A stretch of 64,000 nucleotides of DNA from Anaerolineaceae bacterium (GTDB lineage: Bacteria; Chloroflexota; Anaerolineae; Anaerolineales; Anaerolineaceae). Shown here piece by piece: positions 27,143-36,303 of this stretch. The stretch spans positions 124,001 through 188,000 of the forward strand of contig JAURZL010000015.1 in NCBI GenBank assembly GCA_030653365.1, given 5' to 3'. Positions within the stretch are counted from its first letter, which is position 1. Every line of letters begins with the position of its first letter. The position numbers and the translations under genes are program-made. The notes under the pieces are model-generated. The model saw nothing but the letters and a program-made list of their open reading frames with translations. It had not been told where the DNA came from and did not search any database.

Positions 27143-28540
27143 ATGAGCGAATATGATGTTGTTATTATAGGGGCCGGACCGGGTGGTTATGTGGCTGCCA
27201 TTCGTGCTTCCCAATTAGGATTGAAAACAGTCATAATTGATAAGGAATGGTTGGGGGGAGTTTGTCTAAATATTGGCTGCATTCCTTCAAAATCCTTATT
27301 AAAGAACGCGGATGTTGCATATACATTAAGAAACGGTGCCAAAGAATTTGGTTTCTCTTTTGATAACCTGAAATTGGATTATAGTGTCGCAGTGAAAAGA
27401 AGTCGGCAAGTTTCCAACAGGTTGACTAAAGGGGTTGGCTTTTTGATGAAGAAAAATAATGTTGACGTAATTATGGGCATTGGAAAATTAACTGCAAAAA
27501 ATATTGTCACTGTTACAGGTGAAGATGGAAGTACCCAGGAAATATCTGCAAAGAATATAATTATTGCGACCGGTGCTTATTCAACACCTATTCCTGGGGT
27601 GACATTGGATGGTGAAAAAATCCTTTCTTATAAGGAAGCAATTTTACAAACCAGGCAACCAGAATCAGTGGTCATTATTGGTGCCGGTGCAATCGGTGTA
27701 GAATTTGCGACCATTTGGAATGGATATGGCACTGAAGTAACCATTGTTGAAATGCTTCCTCGTCTAGTACCATTAGAAGATGAAGAGATTGGTGTGGAAC
27801 TCGAGAAAGCATTTAAAAAAGCTGGAATTAAATCCTTGACTGGTCATAGGGTTGAAAAAATTGAAACAACTGATAAAGGTGTAAAGGTTACTGTTTCAGA
27901 AGGAGAAAATCAAAAAATCATCGAAGCCGAACAAGCTTTGGTTGCAATAGGTTTTAAACCCAACAGCGCTGATCTGGGATTGGAACCAGTCGGGGTTGCA
28001 TTAGACAAGCGTGGATTTATTCAAATTGATGATCACATGTCTACCAATGTGCCAGGAATCTGGGCAATTGGTGACGTTACCGGTAAATTATTACTTGCGC
28101 ATGTTGCCAGTACACAAGGAATTATTTGTGCTGAGAATATTGCTGGTGTCGATACAATCACCCTGGATTATCGGATGATGCCCAGAGCTACATATTGTCA
28201 TCCACAAGTAGCATCGTTTGGATTGACAGAAGCGCAGGCGAAAGAAGAAGGGTATGAAGTCAAAGTCGGAAGATTTCCATTCCAGGCGAATGGCAAATCA
28301 CTGGGATTAGGCGAATCTAATGGATTTGTGAAGATCGTAACCGATGTCAAATATGGTGAAATTCTTGGGGCTCATATGATTGGGCCGGAAGTTTCGGAAT
28401 TATTACCCGAACTCACCCTCGCTCAGACCATGGAATTAACAGCTGAGGAAATCAGCCGGAATGTGCATGCTCACCCAACATTGAGTGAGGTCATCATGGA
28501 AGCAGCTCATGGTGTTGTCGGAGAAACAATTCATATCTAG
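27143..28540 (+). CDS. lpdA: Dihydrolipoyl dehydrogenase (E3)
   Basis: FAD disulfide oxidoreductase that reoxidises the lipoyl arm of E2 and passes electrons to NAD+. It has the FAD motif VVIIGAGPGGYVAAI, the redox disulfide C41-C46 in GGVCLNIGCIPSK, the NAD motif VVIIGAGAIGVEFA, and the C-terminal active-site His-Glu in HAHPTLSEVIMEA. Length 465 residues is normal. It has GAGGAG upstream, probably its own promoter, and a terminator after it. Confidence 0.97.
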   Translation: MSEYDVVIIGAGPGGYVAAIRASQLGLKTVIIDKEWLGGVCLNIGCIPSKSLLKNADVAYTLRNGAKEFGFSFDNLKLDYSVAVKRSRQVSNRLTKGVGFLMKKNNVDVIMGIGKLTAKNIVTVTGEDGSTQEISAKNIIIATGAYSTPIPGVTLDGEKILSYKEAILQTRQPESVVIIGAGAIGVEFATIWNGYGTEVTIVEMLPRLVPLEDEEIGVELEKAFKKAGIKSLTGHRVEKIETTDKGVKVTVSEGENQKIIEAEQALVAIGFKPNSADLGLEPVGVALDKRGFIQIDDHMSTNVPGIWAIGDVTGKLLLAHVASTQGIICAENIAGVDTITLDYRMMPRATYCHPQVASFGLTEAQAKEEGYEVKVGRFPFQANGKSLGLGESNGFVKIVTDVKYGEILGAHMIGPEVSELLPELTLAQTMELTAEEISRNVHAHPTLSEVIMEAAHGVVGETIHI

Positions 28541-28559
28541 CTTGAACAATAGACAAAAG

Positions 28560-28593
28560 AAAAGGTTCTGTGTTCAGAAACAGAGCCTTTTTT
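28560..28593 (+). terminator. Rho-independent terminator after lpdA
   Basis: The stem AAAGGTTCTGT / ACAGAGCCTTT (one wobble) with a 7-base loop is followed by six Ts. Confidence 0.85.
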
Positions 28594-28632
28594 ATTGTCT
28601 TAAATGTATCTACATATCATAGTGTTAATGGT

Positions 28633-28671
28633 GTTTTTGGAGGTGATGCCCGCCAAAAACCTGTTATCCTT
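28633..28671. repeat. Intergenic hairpin repeat, copy 3
   Basis: TTTTTGG and CCAAAAA flank AGGTGATGCCCG, giving a hairpin whose core GGTGATnCCCnCCAAAAA is shared with copy 2. It lies between the lpdA terminator and the secA promoter. Confidence 0.6.
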
Positions 28672-28738
28672 GTATTATTGAAATGTAACGATAAATGAAA
28701 AAAGATTGAATACTACGTCATGATGAATACAATGCTTA

Positions 28739-28747
28739 TGCTATAAT
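28739..28747 (+). promoter_or_regulatory. Extended -10 promoter of secA
   Basis: TGCTATAAT is a perfect extended -10. Its leader of about 70 bases carries the inverted repeat ATTCAAC / GTTGAAT (28786-28805), with a 6-base loop, just before the ribosome site AAAGGGA. Confidence 0.6.
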
Positions 28748-28822
28748 TTTTCATCATATTTCGAACTAAAAAATAAAAAGAATTAATTCAACATTCTGGT
28801 TGAATCACTTAAAGGGACAAGA

Positions 28823-31800
28823 ATGCTAAATAAGATCGCTAAAGTATTTGGATATGATCCACAAAAAAAGGAAATTGAGGAAGCTGCTGAACTCGCCAGG
28901 CAGATAACCTTATTCGAACCTGAGTTTGAAAAACTAACCGATGCAGAACTGTTTCAAAAATCAACCGAATTTAAACAAAGGTATAACGATGGTGAAACGT
29001 TAGATGATTTAATGCTGGAAGCGTATTCCACGGTCAGAGAAGTAAGTAAACGCACACTTGGATTAAGACATTTTGACGTTCAAATGGTTGGTGGAATTGC
29101 CATGCACCGTGGAAAAATTGCTGAAATGCGAACTGGTGAAGGAAAAACCTTGGTTGCAACATTACCTGTTTATCTAAATGCCATCACAGGTCAAGGTGTC
29201 CATGTTGTGACTGTGAATGACTATCTTGCGCGGCGTGATGCACGCTGGATGTCACCCATCTATGTATCCTTGGGGCTTTCTGTCGGTGTTCTTCAAATGG
29301 CAAGCCGTACAGAAAATGGACAAAAAGCCTTTATTGTTGACCTGGAAAAAACCTCTTCATTTGAAGATCAAGATCAATTGGTGATGGTAAATCGTCAACA
29401 AGCATATCTTTCAGATGTGGTTTATGGAACAAATAGTGAATTTGGTTTTGATTATCTGCGTGACAACCTGACCAACCGCCTTTCCGAAAGAGTGCAACGG
29501 GGACATTATTACGCAATTATTGATGAAATTGACAACATTCTAATTGATGAAGCCAGGACTCCATTAATTATTTCCGGTCCCGCATCTGATGAAACTGAAT
29601 GGTACAATCGCATGGCAATCGTTGTCCGCCAGCTGAATCCGGAAGATTATGAAATCAGTGAGAAAGATCGTTATGTTAATTTAACCGAACTGGGAGAGGC
29701 GCATGTAGAAGATCTTTTACAAATGCCTATCCGGGATCCGGAAAGACCAGAAGATATTTCTCCAGAACAAGCCAGGCTATTAGGATATCTTGAACAGGCA
29801 CTGAAAGCACAACACCTTTTTAGAAAGAACAAGGATTACCTTGTTCAGGGTGGAAAAGTGGTTATTGTGGATGAATTTACCGGCCGATTAATGCCGGGCA
29901 GACGGTGGTCTGAAGGATTGCATCAGGCAGTGGAAGCGAAAGAGGGTGTAAAAGTTGAACCAGAAAATGTCACATATGCCACGATAACCATCCAGAATTA
30001 TTTCAGGATGTATGAAAAATTGGCAGGAATGACGGGTACAGCAGAAACAGAATCGGAAGAATTTCATAAAATTTATAGGCTCGAAGTTCTTCCTATTCCA
30101 ACAAATCTTGAATTTCAGGCGTTTGGAAAAGAATCGCCAATGATTACTGTCGAAGATAAAGACGAGGGTGGATATCGGTATACCTACTACACGTCCCGTG
30201 ATGACGTGAACAAGACACCAATTTTTTATAAAAGAAAAGATTTTCCTGATATCGTTTATCGTACAGAAGAAGCAAAATTACGGGCAATTGGGAAAGAGGT
30301 GTTGTTTTATCACGTTTTGGGACGTCCACAATTGATTGGAACAACATCTGTTGAATTATCAGACCGATTGTCGGACCGTCTTTCAGCTGAATCTGTCCGC
30401 CGCTTATTACAGACACTGCTGATTCGGGATGCCTGGATGCGAAAAAATAATCGTGAGATGATTGAGCAGAAAGTACCTGAATTGGAATTTTTAAATGAAC
30501 CCATTGACCAACTGAATATTTCACAATTGAGAAAATTTGCACGTGAAATTGGTCTTGATTCCATAAACTTACAGGATCCTGAAAATATAAAACGATTATT
30601 GATTATCCTGGACCTTCCGGATGAATCTGAAGGACGTCTGAATGATGTGTTACAAGTTGGTGTTTCCCATCGTGTGTTGAATGCGAGGAAACATGATGAA
30701 GAAGCATTGATTATCAGCAAAGCTGGAGCGTTCGGAGCAGTGACAATTGCCACCAATATGGCAGGACGAGGTGTTGACATTAAATTAGGGGGTGAAATCA
30801 GTGAAGAAATTCATGCGGACATCGCCCGTGTCTTAAGAAAAAATCAAGTTGATCCTTATTCTTTAAGAGATGAGGATAAACGTCAAATCCTTAAAAAGAT
30901 GAATGCTGAGCAATATGGAATCTATGTTGATTCGGTAAATTCGTTCTTACAGTCGATCGATGAAATGGAAAGTGTTCGTACTTTAGGTGGACTGCATGTG
31001 ATCGGATCTGAAAGGCACGAAGCACGACGGATTGACAATCAGTTGCGTGGTCGTGCAGCTCGTCAGGGTGATCCAGGATCTTCTCGATTTTATTTATCAT
31101 TGGAAGATGAATTAATGCGTTTGTTCGGTGGTCAACAGGTTGATGGTCTCATGCGCAGGTTCAATGTGGATGCTAACATTCCGATTGAATCCGGTATTGT
31201 TGGTCGACTGGTTGAGCAGTCTCAACAAAGGGTGGAGGGATCAAATTTTGATGTCAGAAAGCATTTGTTGGAATATGATGATGTTCTTAACACGCAACGA
31301 AAGCGGATCTATTCTCAACGTGATCGTGTCTTTACGAAAGAGGATTTGACCGAAGACGTAATGGAAATGGTCCGTATGGATGTCGAACAGAGAGTATCCC
31401 AGGCAATGATTGATGAAGAAGGACCCTGGAAATTAGTAGCCTATCTGGCTGATATTCAACCATCTATTGATTACGAAACTGTTTTCTATCCAGCGTTCCA
31501 TTTACGAATTTTGGTCGATGAATATGGAAAATCTCTGGGTGAGTTCCCCATTTCAAAAGATAAAGTAAAATCCTTCCTGTTAAGAATTTCTGAAGATAGC
31601 CTAAATGCTGAGATCAATCATGCAATAAGCAGCTCACAAAAGTTCCTTGTTCGGGTTGAAGAATCGATCACAACACAAAAATTAGAACGATTGGATGCCC
31701 TGGACTCTTTTCTTGCTGGTCTTGAAGAATCGCAAGAAGTGGAACCAAAAAAGCCCCAACAAATTTTACAGGAAATAACCAATCTTGTTCGAACACCAAT

Positions 31801-32857
31801 ACAACTCAATCAACAACAAATTCAGGATTTGATAGAAGGTTCACAGGAAATTGAAGATGAAATTCAGGACCAGGTTATAAAATCCTTGCTAAATATTAAT
31901 GTCAACAGAGCAGTTGCTACATTTGCAATAAGATTTGCCAACATGGAAGTAAAACCTGGAGATTATCAGGGAAAAGATTGGGATGAAACGGTTGATCTTT
32001 TATTAGATGCTGTTGATGATGCTTTCGCAAGACAAAAAACGAGTCTTCTGGGTGATCAAGGCCAGTTATCGATTGATATTGACAATTGGTTGAAACAGAT
32101 TGATTCAGAGGAAATTACGAAAGAGGATTTATTCCGATTGATGATAGTTTTGCTCCAGGGCAGTCGATTAGCGTTTGACCGCAAAACACACAGACAGGTT
32201 CGTCAAAGGTATAACCGACTGAACTATATCTATCTGGCTGCACTTGCGGTCCAGAAAATGGATACTGATCAAGTTAACCAGATGGTATTGATACATTTGC
32301 AAGATGCTTTGAGTACATTAAAATCAGTTTGGGGTATTTATGAAATTAATCGATTACAACAAAACCAGGTTTCTTTAGCTAATCTAGATGAAAAGAGTAA
32401 AAACTTGTTGAGTCATGAGATCGGGGAGCAGGAATTTGAAACGCTTAAAGAAATTCAAATACCTTATCTTCAGCCTGAGAAAAAAGAGATCATTCAGGAT
32501 GTGCTTGGAAAACGGGTCAGAAATGAAATTTATCGCGAATTGCTTTTATCAATCATTTCTCAAATGTGGGTTGAATATTTAACTAAAGTTGAAGCACTGC
32601 GTGTTTCGATTGGTTTAGAAGCATATGGACAACGCGATCCTTTGGTTCAATATAAGTCACAGGCTTCGGAATTATTCAAAGCATTATTGGTTGATATTCG
32701 CTCAGCTCTGGTCAACCGAATGTTTACCTATCGCCCTAGTCAAGGGGTAAATACGACGATTGAAAAGGATCGCGTGGTAGAGGCAGTAGCAAATAAGGTT
32801 GTAGACGATCAAGAATCTGATAAAACCAAGAAAAAAAGAAAAAGACGGCGACATTAA
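28823..32857 (+). CDS. secA: Protein translocase ATPase SecA, unusually long form (1344 aa)
   Basis: Motor of the Sec export pathway. The first ATPase domain has MRTGEGKTLVATLP (about 102-115), TVNDYLARRDARWM and the DEAD-like IIDEIDNILIDEARTPLI; the second has TIATNMAGRGVDIKLGG and QLRGRAARQGDPGSSRFYLSLED. Usual SecA has 800-950 residues. Extra sequence is visible after GLSVGVLQM (about 20 aa), between LIGTTSVELSDRLS and VSHRVLNARKHDEEA (about 100 aa), before VDSVNSFLQ (about 60 aa), and above all as roughly 200-250 extra residues in the helical wing/scaffold region before the conserved MWVEYLTKVEALRVSIGLEAYGQRDPL near the end. The tail is KKKRKRRR with no Cys-rich zinc motif. The frame is intact. 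Confidence 0.95.
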   Translation: MLNKIAKVFGYDPQKKEIEEAAELARQITLFEPEFEKLTDAELFQKSTEFKQRYNDGETLDDLMLEAYSTVREVSKRTLGLRHFDVQMVGGIAMHRGKIAEMRTGEGKTLVATLPVYLNAITGQGVHVVTVNDYLARRDARWMSPIYVSLGLSVGVLQMASRTENGQKAFIVDLEKTSSFEDQDQLVMVNRQQAYLSDVVYGTNSEFGFDYLRDNLTNRLSERVQRGHYYAIIDEIDNILIDEARTPLIISGPASDETEWYNRMAIVVRQLNPEDYEISEKDRYVNLTELGEAHVEDLLQMPIRDPERPEDISPEQARLLGYLEQALKAQHLFRKNKDYLVQGGKVVIVDEFTGRLMPGRRWSEGLHQAVEAKEGVKVEPENVTYATITIQNYFRMYEKLAGMTGTAETESEEFHKIYRLEVLPIPTNLEFQAFGKESPMITVEDKDEGGYRYTYYTSRDDVNKTPIFYKRKDFPDIVYRTEEAKLRAIGKEVLFYHVLGRPQLIGTTSVELSDRLSDRLSAESVRRLLQTLLIRDAWMRKNNREMIEQKVPELEFLNEPIDQLNISQLRKFAREIGLDSINLQDPENIKRLLIILDLPDESEGRLNDVLQVGVSHRVLNARKHDEEALIISKAGAFGAVTIATNMAGRGVDIKLGGEISEEIHADIARVLRKNQVDPYSLRDEDKRQILKKMNAEQYGIYVDSVNSFLQSIDEMESVRTLGGLHVIGSERHEARRIDNQLRGRAARQGDPGSSRFYLSLEDELMRLFGGQQVDGLMRRFNVDANIPIESGIVGRLVEQSQQRVEGSNFDVRKHLLEYDDVLNTQRKRIYSQRDRVFTKEDLTEDVMEMVRMDVEQRVSQAMIDEEGPWKLVAYLADIQPSIDYETVFYPAFHLRILVDEYGKSLGEFPISKDKVKSFLLRISEDSLNAEINHAISSSQKFLVRVEESITTQKLERLDALDSFLAGLEESQEVEPKKPQQILQEITNLVRTPIQLNQQQIQDLIEGSQEIEDEIQDQVIKSLLNINVNRAVATFAIRFANMEVKPGDYQGKDWDETVDLLLDAVDDAFARQKTSLLGDQGQLSIDIDNWLKQIDSEEITKEDLFRLMIVLLQGSRLAFDRKTHRQVRQRYNRLNYIYLAALAVQKMDTDQVNQMVLIHLQDALSTLKSVWGIYEINRLQQNQVSLANLDEKSKNLLSHEIGEQEFETLKEIQIPYLQPEKKEIIQDVLGKRVRNEIYRELLLSIISQMWVEYLTKVEALRVSIGLEAYGQRDPLVQYKSQASELFKALLVDIRSALVNRMFTYRPSQGVNTTIEKDRVVEAVANKVVDDQESDKTKKKRKRRRH

Positions 32858-32971
32858 TCAAAAAATATGACAAAATCATTTGGTTTTTAAGCTTAATTTA
32901 ACCAAAGCTTGCCAAGAATGAATTTCTTTCATATAATTTGGAAATCTTTTAAATTGGAGTATGTAGATCGT

Positions 32972-34465
32972 ATGGAGCAAAAAGACACCCAAATTGAGCA
33001 GGCAAAGCCTGAAAATTCAAATGAAGACAATATGGCTTCCTTGCTCGAGCAAGAAGGAATAGATATAGATTTTCCCCAGGCTGGTGAAACCAGACAAGGT
33101 ATGGTTGCCAGTATATCCAGCAATCAGATATTAGTGAGTGTTGGAGCAAAATCAGAAGGTATTATTACTGGACGCGAATTTGATGCGATACCTCAGGAAG
33201 AATTAGAAAAATTATCTGTGGGTCAGGAAATTTGGGTTTATGTATTAACCCCTGAAGATTCCCATGGAAATTTAATGCTTTCATTAATGAGAGCTTTAGA
33301 AGAGAAATCATGGTTTACTGCTGAGGGACTTCTAAAATCTAAAGATTCTTATAAAAGTGAAATCCGTGGTTACAACAAAGGCGGATTAATTGTTCCAGTT
33401 GAAGGTTTAAATGGATTTGTTCCTGCCTCACAAATCAGTCTCTCACGCAGAGCTGGAATAACAGGCGATACACCTGATAAAAGATGGAGCCCGATGGTTG
33501 GTGATGAAATCGATGTTTGCGTAATTGAAGTTGATCGTGAACGCCGCCGACTTATTCTCTCTGAACGAGCTGCCAGTACTGAGACACGTGAAACGATCAA
33601 GGATCGGATATTAAGTGAATTAAGTGAAGGTGATATCCGTACTGGGAAAGTTACCAGTCTGGCTGATTTTGGTGCCTTTGTTAACATTAATGGCGCTGAT
33701 GGTCTGGTTCATCTCTCTGAGATTTCCTGGGACCGAATTCAGCATCCAACGGAAGTCTTAAAAGTTGGCCAGGAAATAAAAGTAAAAATCATAAATATAG
33801 ATCGCGAAAAGAAAAGAATTGGTCTATCAATTCGTCAATTGATGGATGATCCTTGGGTAAATCGGATTTCACAATATGAAGTTGGCCAGTTATTGGAAGG
33901 TACAATCACCAGGCTGACAAAATTTGGTGCTTTTGCCCGCATCGAAGAAGATCTGGAAGGTTTAATCCATATCAGTGAAATCAGTGAACGAAGAATTGAA
34001 CACCCGAAAGAGGTGCTCAAGGAAGGCGAAACAATTACATTACGTGTAATTAAAATTGAGCCTGAAAATCATCGAATCGGATTGAGTATTCGAAGAGTGG
34101 ACTCCATGGCATTTGCAGAAATGGATTGGAAAACCCTCGAAGATATTCTGCTTGATGAAGTTTTATTGGATGATGTTGAAACTACTGAGGTACAGCCAAA
34201 AGCGACAAAAACTTCTAAACCAACAAAAAAAGTCGTAGAAACCCCTGCAGTTGAACAGGAAGTTGTGGAGACTCCGGAGGCAGTACAAGTAGTTGAAGAG
34301 ACTCCTGAAGCAAAATCGGAAGTCGAAGAAACAACTGAAGTAGTACTGGAGGTTGAAAAAACTCCAGAAGCCAAACAGGAAGTTTTGGAAACCCCTGAAG
34401 AAGAAGTAGAAGTTGAAAAAACTCCTGAACCAAAATTGGATGAAAAATCTGATCCAGAATCATAG
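32972..34465 (+). CDS. rpsA: Ribosomal protein S1-like protein with four S1 domains and a repetitive acidic tail
   Basis: A 497-residue RNA-binding protein with four S1 (OB-fold) domains at about 35-105, 118-200, 213-285 and 298-370. Domains 3 and 4 are canonical (GKVTSLADFGAFVNINGADGLVHLSEIS; GTITRLTKFGAFARIEEDLEGLIHISEIS). Residues ~395-497 are an imperfect repeat of about 9-12 residues built on VE(E/K)TPEA, very rich in Val, Glu, Thr and Pro. The start at 32972 (MEQKDTQ) is chosen because S1 N-termini are acidic; GGAG is present but distant, and an upstream frame opening at 32909 looks like leader sequence. A terminator follows. Confidence 0.9.
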   Translation: MEQKDTQIEQAKPENSNEDNMASLLEQEGIDIDFPQAGETRQGMVASISSNQILVSVGAKSEGIITGREFDAIPQEELEKLSVGQEIWVYVLTPEDSHGNLMLSLMRALEEKSWFTAEGLLKSKDSYKSEIRGYNKGGLIVPVEGLNGFVPASQISLSRRAGITGDTPDKRWSPMVGDEIDVCVIEVDRERRRLILSERAASTETRETIKDRILSELSEGDIRTGKVTSLADFGAFVNINGADGLVHLSEISWDRIQHPTEVLKVGQEIKVKIINIDREKKRIGLSIRQLMDDPWVNRISQYEVGQLLEGTITRLTKFGAFARIEEDLEGLIHISEISERRIEHPKEVLKEGETITLRVIKIEPENHRIGLSIRRVDSMAFAEMDWKTLEDILLDEVLLDDVETTEVQPKATKTSKPTKKVVETPAVEQEVVETPEAVQVVEETPEAKSEVEETTEVVLEVEKTPEAKQEVLETPEEEVEVEKTPEPKLDEKSDPES

Positions 34466-34485
34466 TATATAATGAAATCAGTCAT

Positions 34486-34513
34486 AAAAGCGCGCCTATT
34501 GGTGCGCTTTTTT
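34486..34513 (+). terminator. Rho-independent terminator after rpsA
   Basis: The stem AAAAGCGCGCC / GGTGCGCTTTT (one wobble) with a TATT loop ends in six Ts. Confidence 0.9.
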
Positions 34514-34524
34514 CAATAGAGTAC

Positions 34525-35616
34525 ATGATGAAACCAATCCTTATAGATGCACATGAAGACATTGCTTATTCAGCCATAACCTTCGATCGTGACTATTCAA
34601 AATCTGCTGATTCAATTCGCCAGATAGAACAATTTTCACAGGTTCCTCAAAGGAATGGGCAAGCAATGCTGGGTTTTCCCGATTGGCAAACAGCAAATGT
34701 CGGGATTATTTTCTCAACGATATTTATAATGCCAAAGAAATATCGAGCAGGTGAGTGGGAAAAAGTTGCATATAAAAATTTTGATGAAGCAAAAAAGCTA
34801 ACCCAAAACCAGATTGATTTTTATCATAGACTGGAAGACAAATATCCAGACAAATTTATAATCATAAAAAATCAAAAACAATACTTTCATCATTGGGAAA
34901 ATTTAAATAATCCGAACATCACTTCTAATCCTGTTGGTCTTATTCTCTTATTGGAAGGGGCTGAAGGGATAAAACATCCAAAAGAGATTGAAGAATGGTA
35001 CTCAATGGGGTTAAGATTGATTGGTCCAGCCTGGGCTGGAGGAAAATATTGTGGTGGGATGTATGAGCCTGGTAGATTTACCAATGAGGGAAAATTGTTA
35101 TTAGAAACCATGCTCGATCTTAACATAGGGCTTGATCTGGCTCATATGAGTGAGCAATCAGCATTTCAGGCATTGGATATTTTTGATGGAGCTGTGTTTT
35201 GCTCGCACGCTAACGCGAAATCTTTATTGAAAGATATTAGTGGAGATCGGCATTTATCTGATCAGCTGATTCATCGCATTGCAGAACGCAATGGAGTGAT
35301 AGGTTTGATGCCATATAACAAATTTCTCTGGCCTGATTGGACAAATATGCACCCTCGTGATAAAGTAACTTTAGAACATTACACTAACCATATTGACCAT
35401 ATCTGTCAGTTGACTGGAAGTTCTCAACACGTAGCAATAGGAACAGATTTTGATGGTGGCTTTGGATATCCGGATGTTCCACTTGAATTGAATACAATCG
35501 CATGTCTCCCAAAATTAGGTGATGTTTTAGCTTCCCGTGGTTATAATAAGAACGAAATCGATTCAATTTTTTCATTGAATTGGAAAAGAATACTCGATAG
35601 GATTTTTTCTGTATGA
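34525..35616 (+). CDS. M19-family membrane dipeptidase (renal dipeptidase-like)
   Basis: A 363-residue amidohydrolase-fold zinc dipeptidase. The metal ligands of the family are readable: H-x-D in DAHEDIAY, Glu in LLLEGAEG, His in DLAHMSE and His in FCSHANAKS, plus GTDFDGGFG near the C-terminus. Bacterial relatives hydrolyse L-D or D-containing dipeptides. No signal peptide is present, so it is cytosolic here. The start ATG is 12 bases after the rpsA terminator and lacks a clear ribosome site. The stop overlaps the next start (ATGA). Confidence 0.92.
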   Translation: MMKPILIDAHEDIAYSAITFDRDYSKSADSIRQIEQFSQVPQRNGQAMLGFPDWQTANVGIIFSTIFIMPKKYRAGEWEKVAYKNFDEAKKLTQNQIDFYHRLEDKYPDKFIIIKNQKQYFHHWENLNNPNITSNPVGLILLLEGAEGIKHPKEIEEWYSMGLRLIGPAWAGGKYCGGMYEPGRFTNEGKLLLETMLDLNIGLDLAHMSEQSAFQALDIFDGAVFCSHANAKSLLKDISGDRHLSDQLIHRIAERNGVIGLMPYNKFLWPDWTNMHPRDKVTLEHYTNHIDHICQLTGSSQHVAIGTDFDGGFGYPDVPLELNTIACLPKLGDVLASRGYNKNEIDSIFSLNWKRILDRIFSV

Positions 35617-36086
35617 GTTCCCAGGACCAGAATAGAAATCTCGATAGAGACACAATCACCCCGAAAGGAATACCTTTTTTCAGAATCAGGATTGGATTAA
35701 TTTTTACCATCCTCGGATTTGTCATATTTCTACTCGGCGCACGGCCTTCTTTATTCGGGCTTGATCGCAGTCCTGTAATTGGGTTTGTCCAAATTGGCAT
35801 GTTTCTGGTTGGATTGGCAATTATGTGTGCTGGTGGCTATATCAGTATGATGGCACTTTGGAAAAAAGAAACGCCCAGCATTCTGGCAGACATCGGATTG
35901 AGGTTGGTTGCTACCGGATTTGTGATAGCTGTTTTTGCAGGGATGGCGGATGTGTTTGGTTTTGGTAGTCATCCATTACCAGATATGCCATATTTTGGAG
36001 GTTGGCAAACCAGAGGTGTAGAAATAGGTCAGGTGATTATTGCGATTGGTTTTCTTTTTATGATCCCATACAAGAAGAAAGCTTGA
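35613..36086 (+). CDS. Small four-helix membrane protein of unknown function
   Basis: A 157-residue protein with about four hydrophobic segments (IGLIFTILGFVIFLLGA, IGMFLVGLAIMCAGGYISMMAL, GLRLVATGFVIAVFAGMADVFG, GQVIIAIGFLFMIPY) and a basic end (YKKKA). Its ATG overlaps the dipeptidase stop by 4 bases, so the two are translationally coupled. I do not recognise the family and infer no function. Confidence 0.75.
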   Translation: MSSQDQNRNLDRDTITPKGIPFFRIRIGLIFTILGFVIFLLGARPSLFGLDRSPVIGFVQIGMFLVGLAIMCAGGYISMMALWKKETPSILADIGLRLVATGFVIAVFAGMADVFGFGSHPLPDMPYFGGWQTRGVEIGQVIIAIGFLFMIPYKKKA

Positions 36087-36157
36087 AAAGACAACTTCAT
36101 TACAAGAATTTCTAAAAGACTTGAGTAACATTTTAATAAAACATGGTTGTTGGGTGA

Positions 36158-36202
36158 GCTGGTGGTGATATCAAACAAAATCACACAGACCTCTGATAAA
36201 AA
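36158..36202. repeat. Intergenic hairpin repeat, copy 4 (degraded stem)
   Basis: CTGGTGGTGATA followed by a decayed right arm and the tail ACACAGACCTCTGATAAAA matches copy 2 (TTGGTGGTGATA, ACACTTACCTCTGATGAAA). The hairpin itself is largely lost. Confidence 0.45.
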
Positions 36203-36256
36203 GAAATGGGCTTGATTAAGAAATCTATAAGAATTAATGATTGGATACAAAGGAAC

Positions 36257-36285
36257 TTGACACTATATTTTTCCTTTGTTATGAT
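36257..36285 (+). promoter_or_regulatory. Strong sigma70-type promoter of the LysM-M23 gene
   Basis: A perfect TTGACA (36257-36262) and TATGAT (36280-36285) are separated by 17 bases; the start codon I use (36304) lies about 12 bases past the expected transcription start, with GAGG between. Confidence 0.85.
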
Positions 36286-36303
36286 GGCTCGAATGAGGTA
36301 GAT

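Noticed and set aside
30144..30780. Minus-strand frames of 132 and 156 codons inside secA
   Set aside because: They overlap conserved SecA coding sequence, lack ribosome sites and resemble no protein family.
34216..34462. Direct repeats resembling a small tandem array
   Set aside because: They are in frame within the S1 coding sequence and degenerate at the DNA level; not a CRISPR array.
34069..34485. Minus-strand frames rich in Ser/Thr or Leu across the S1 tail
   Set aside because: Antisense shadows of the repetitive VETPEA-type tail; no start signals.
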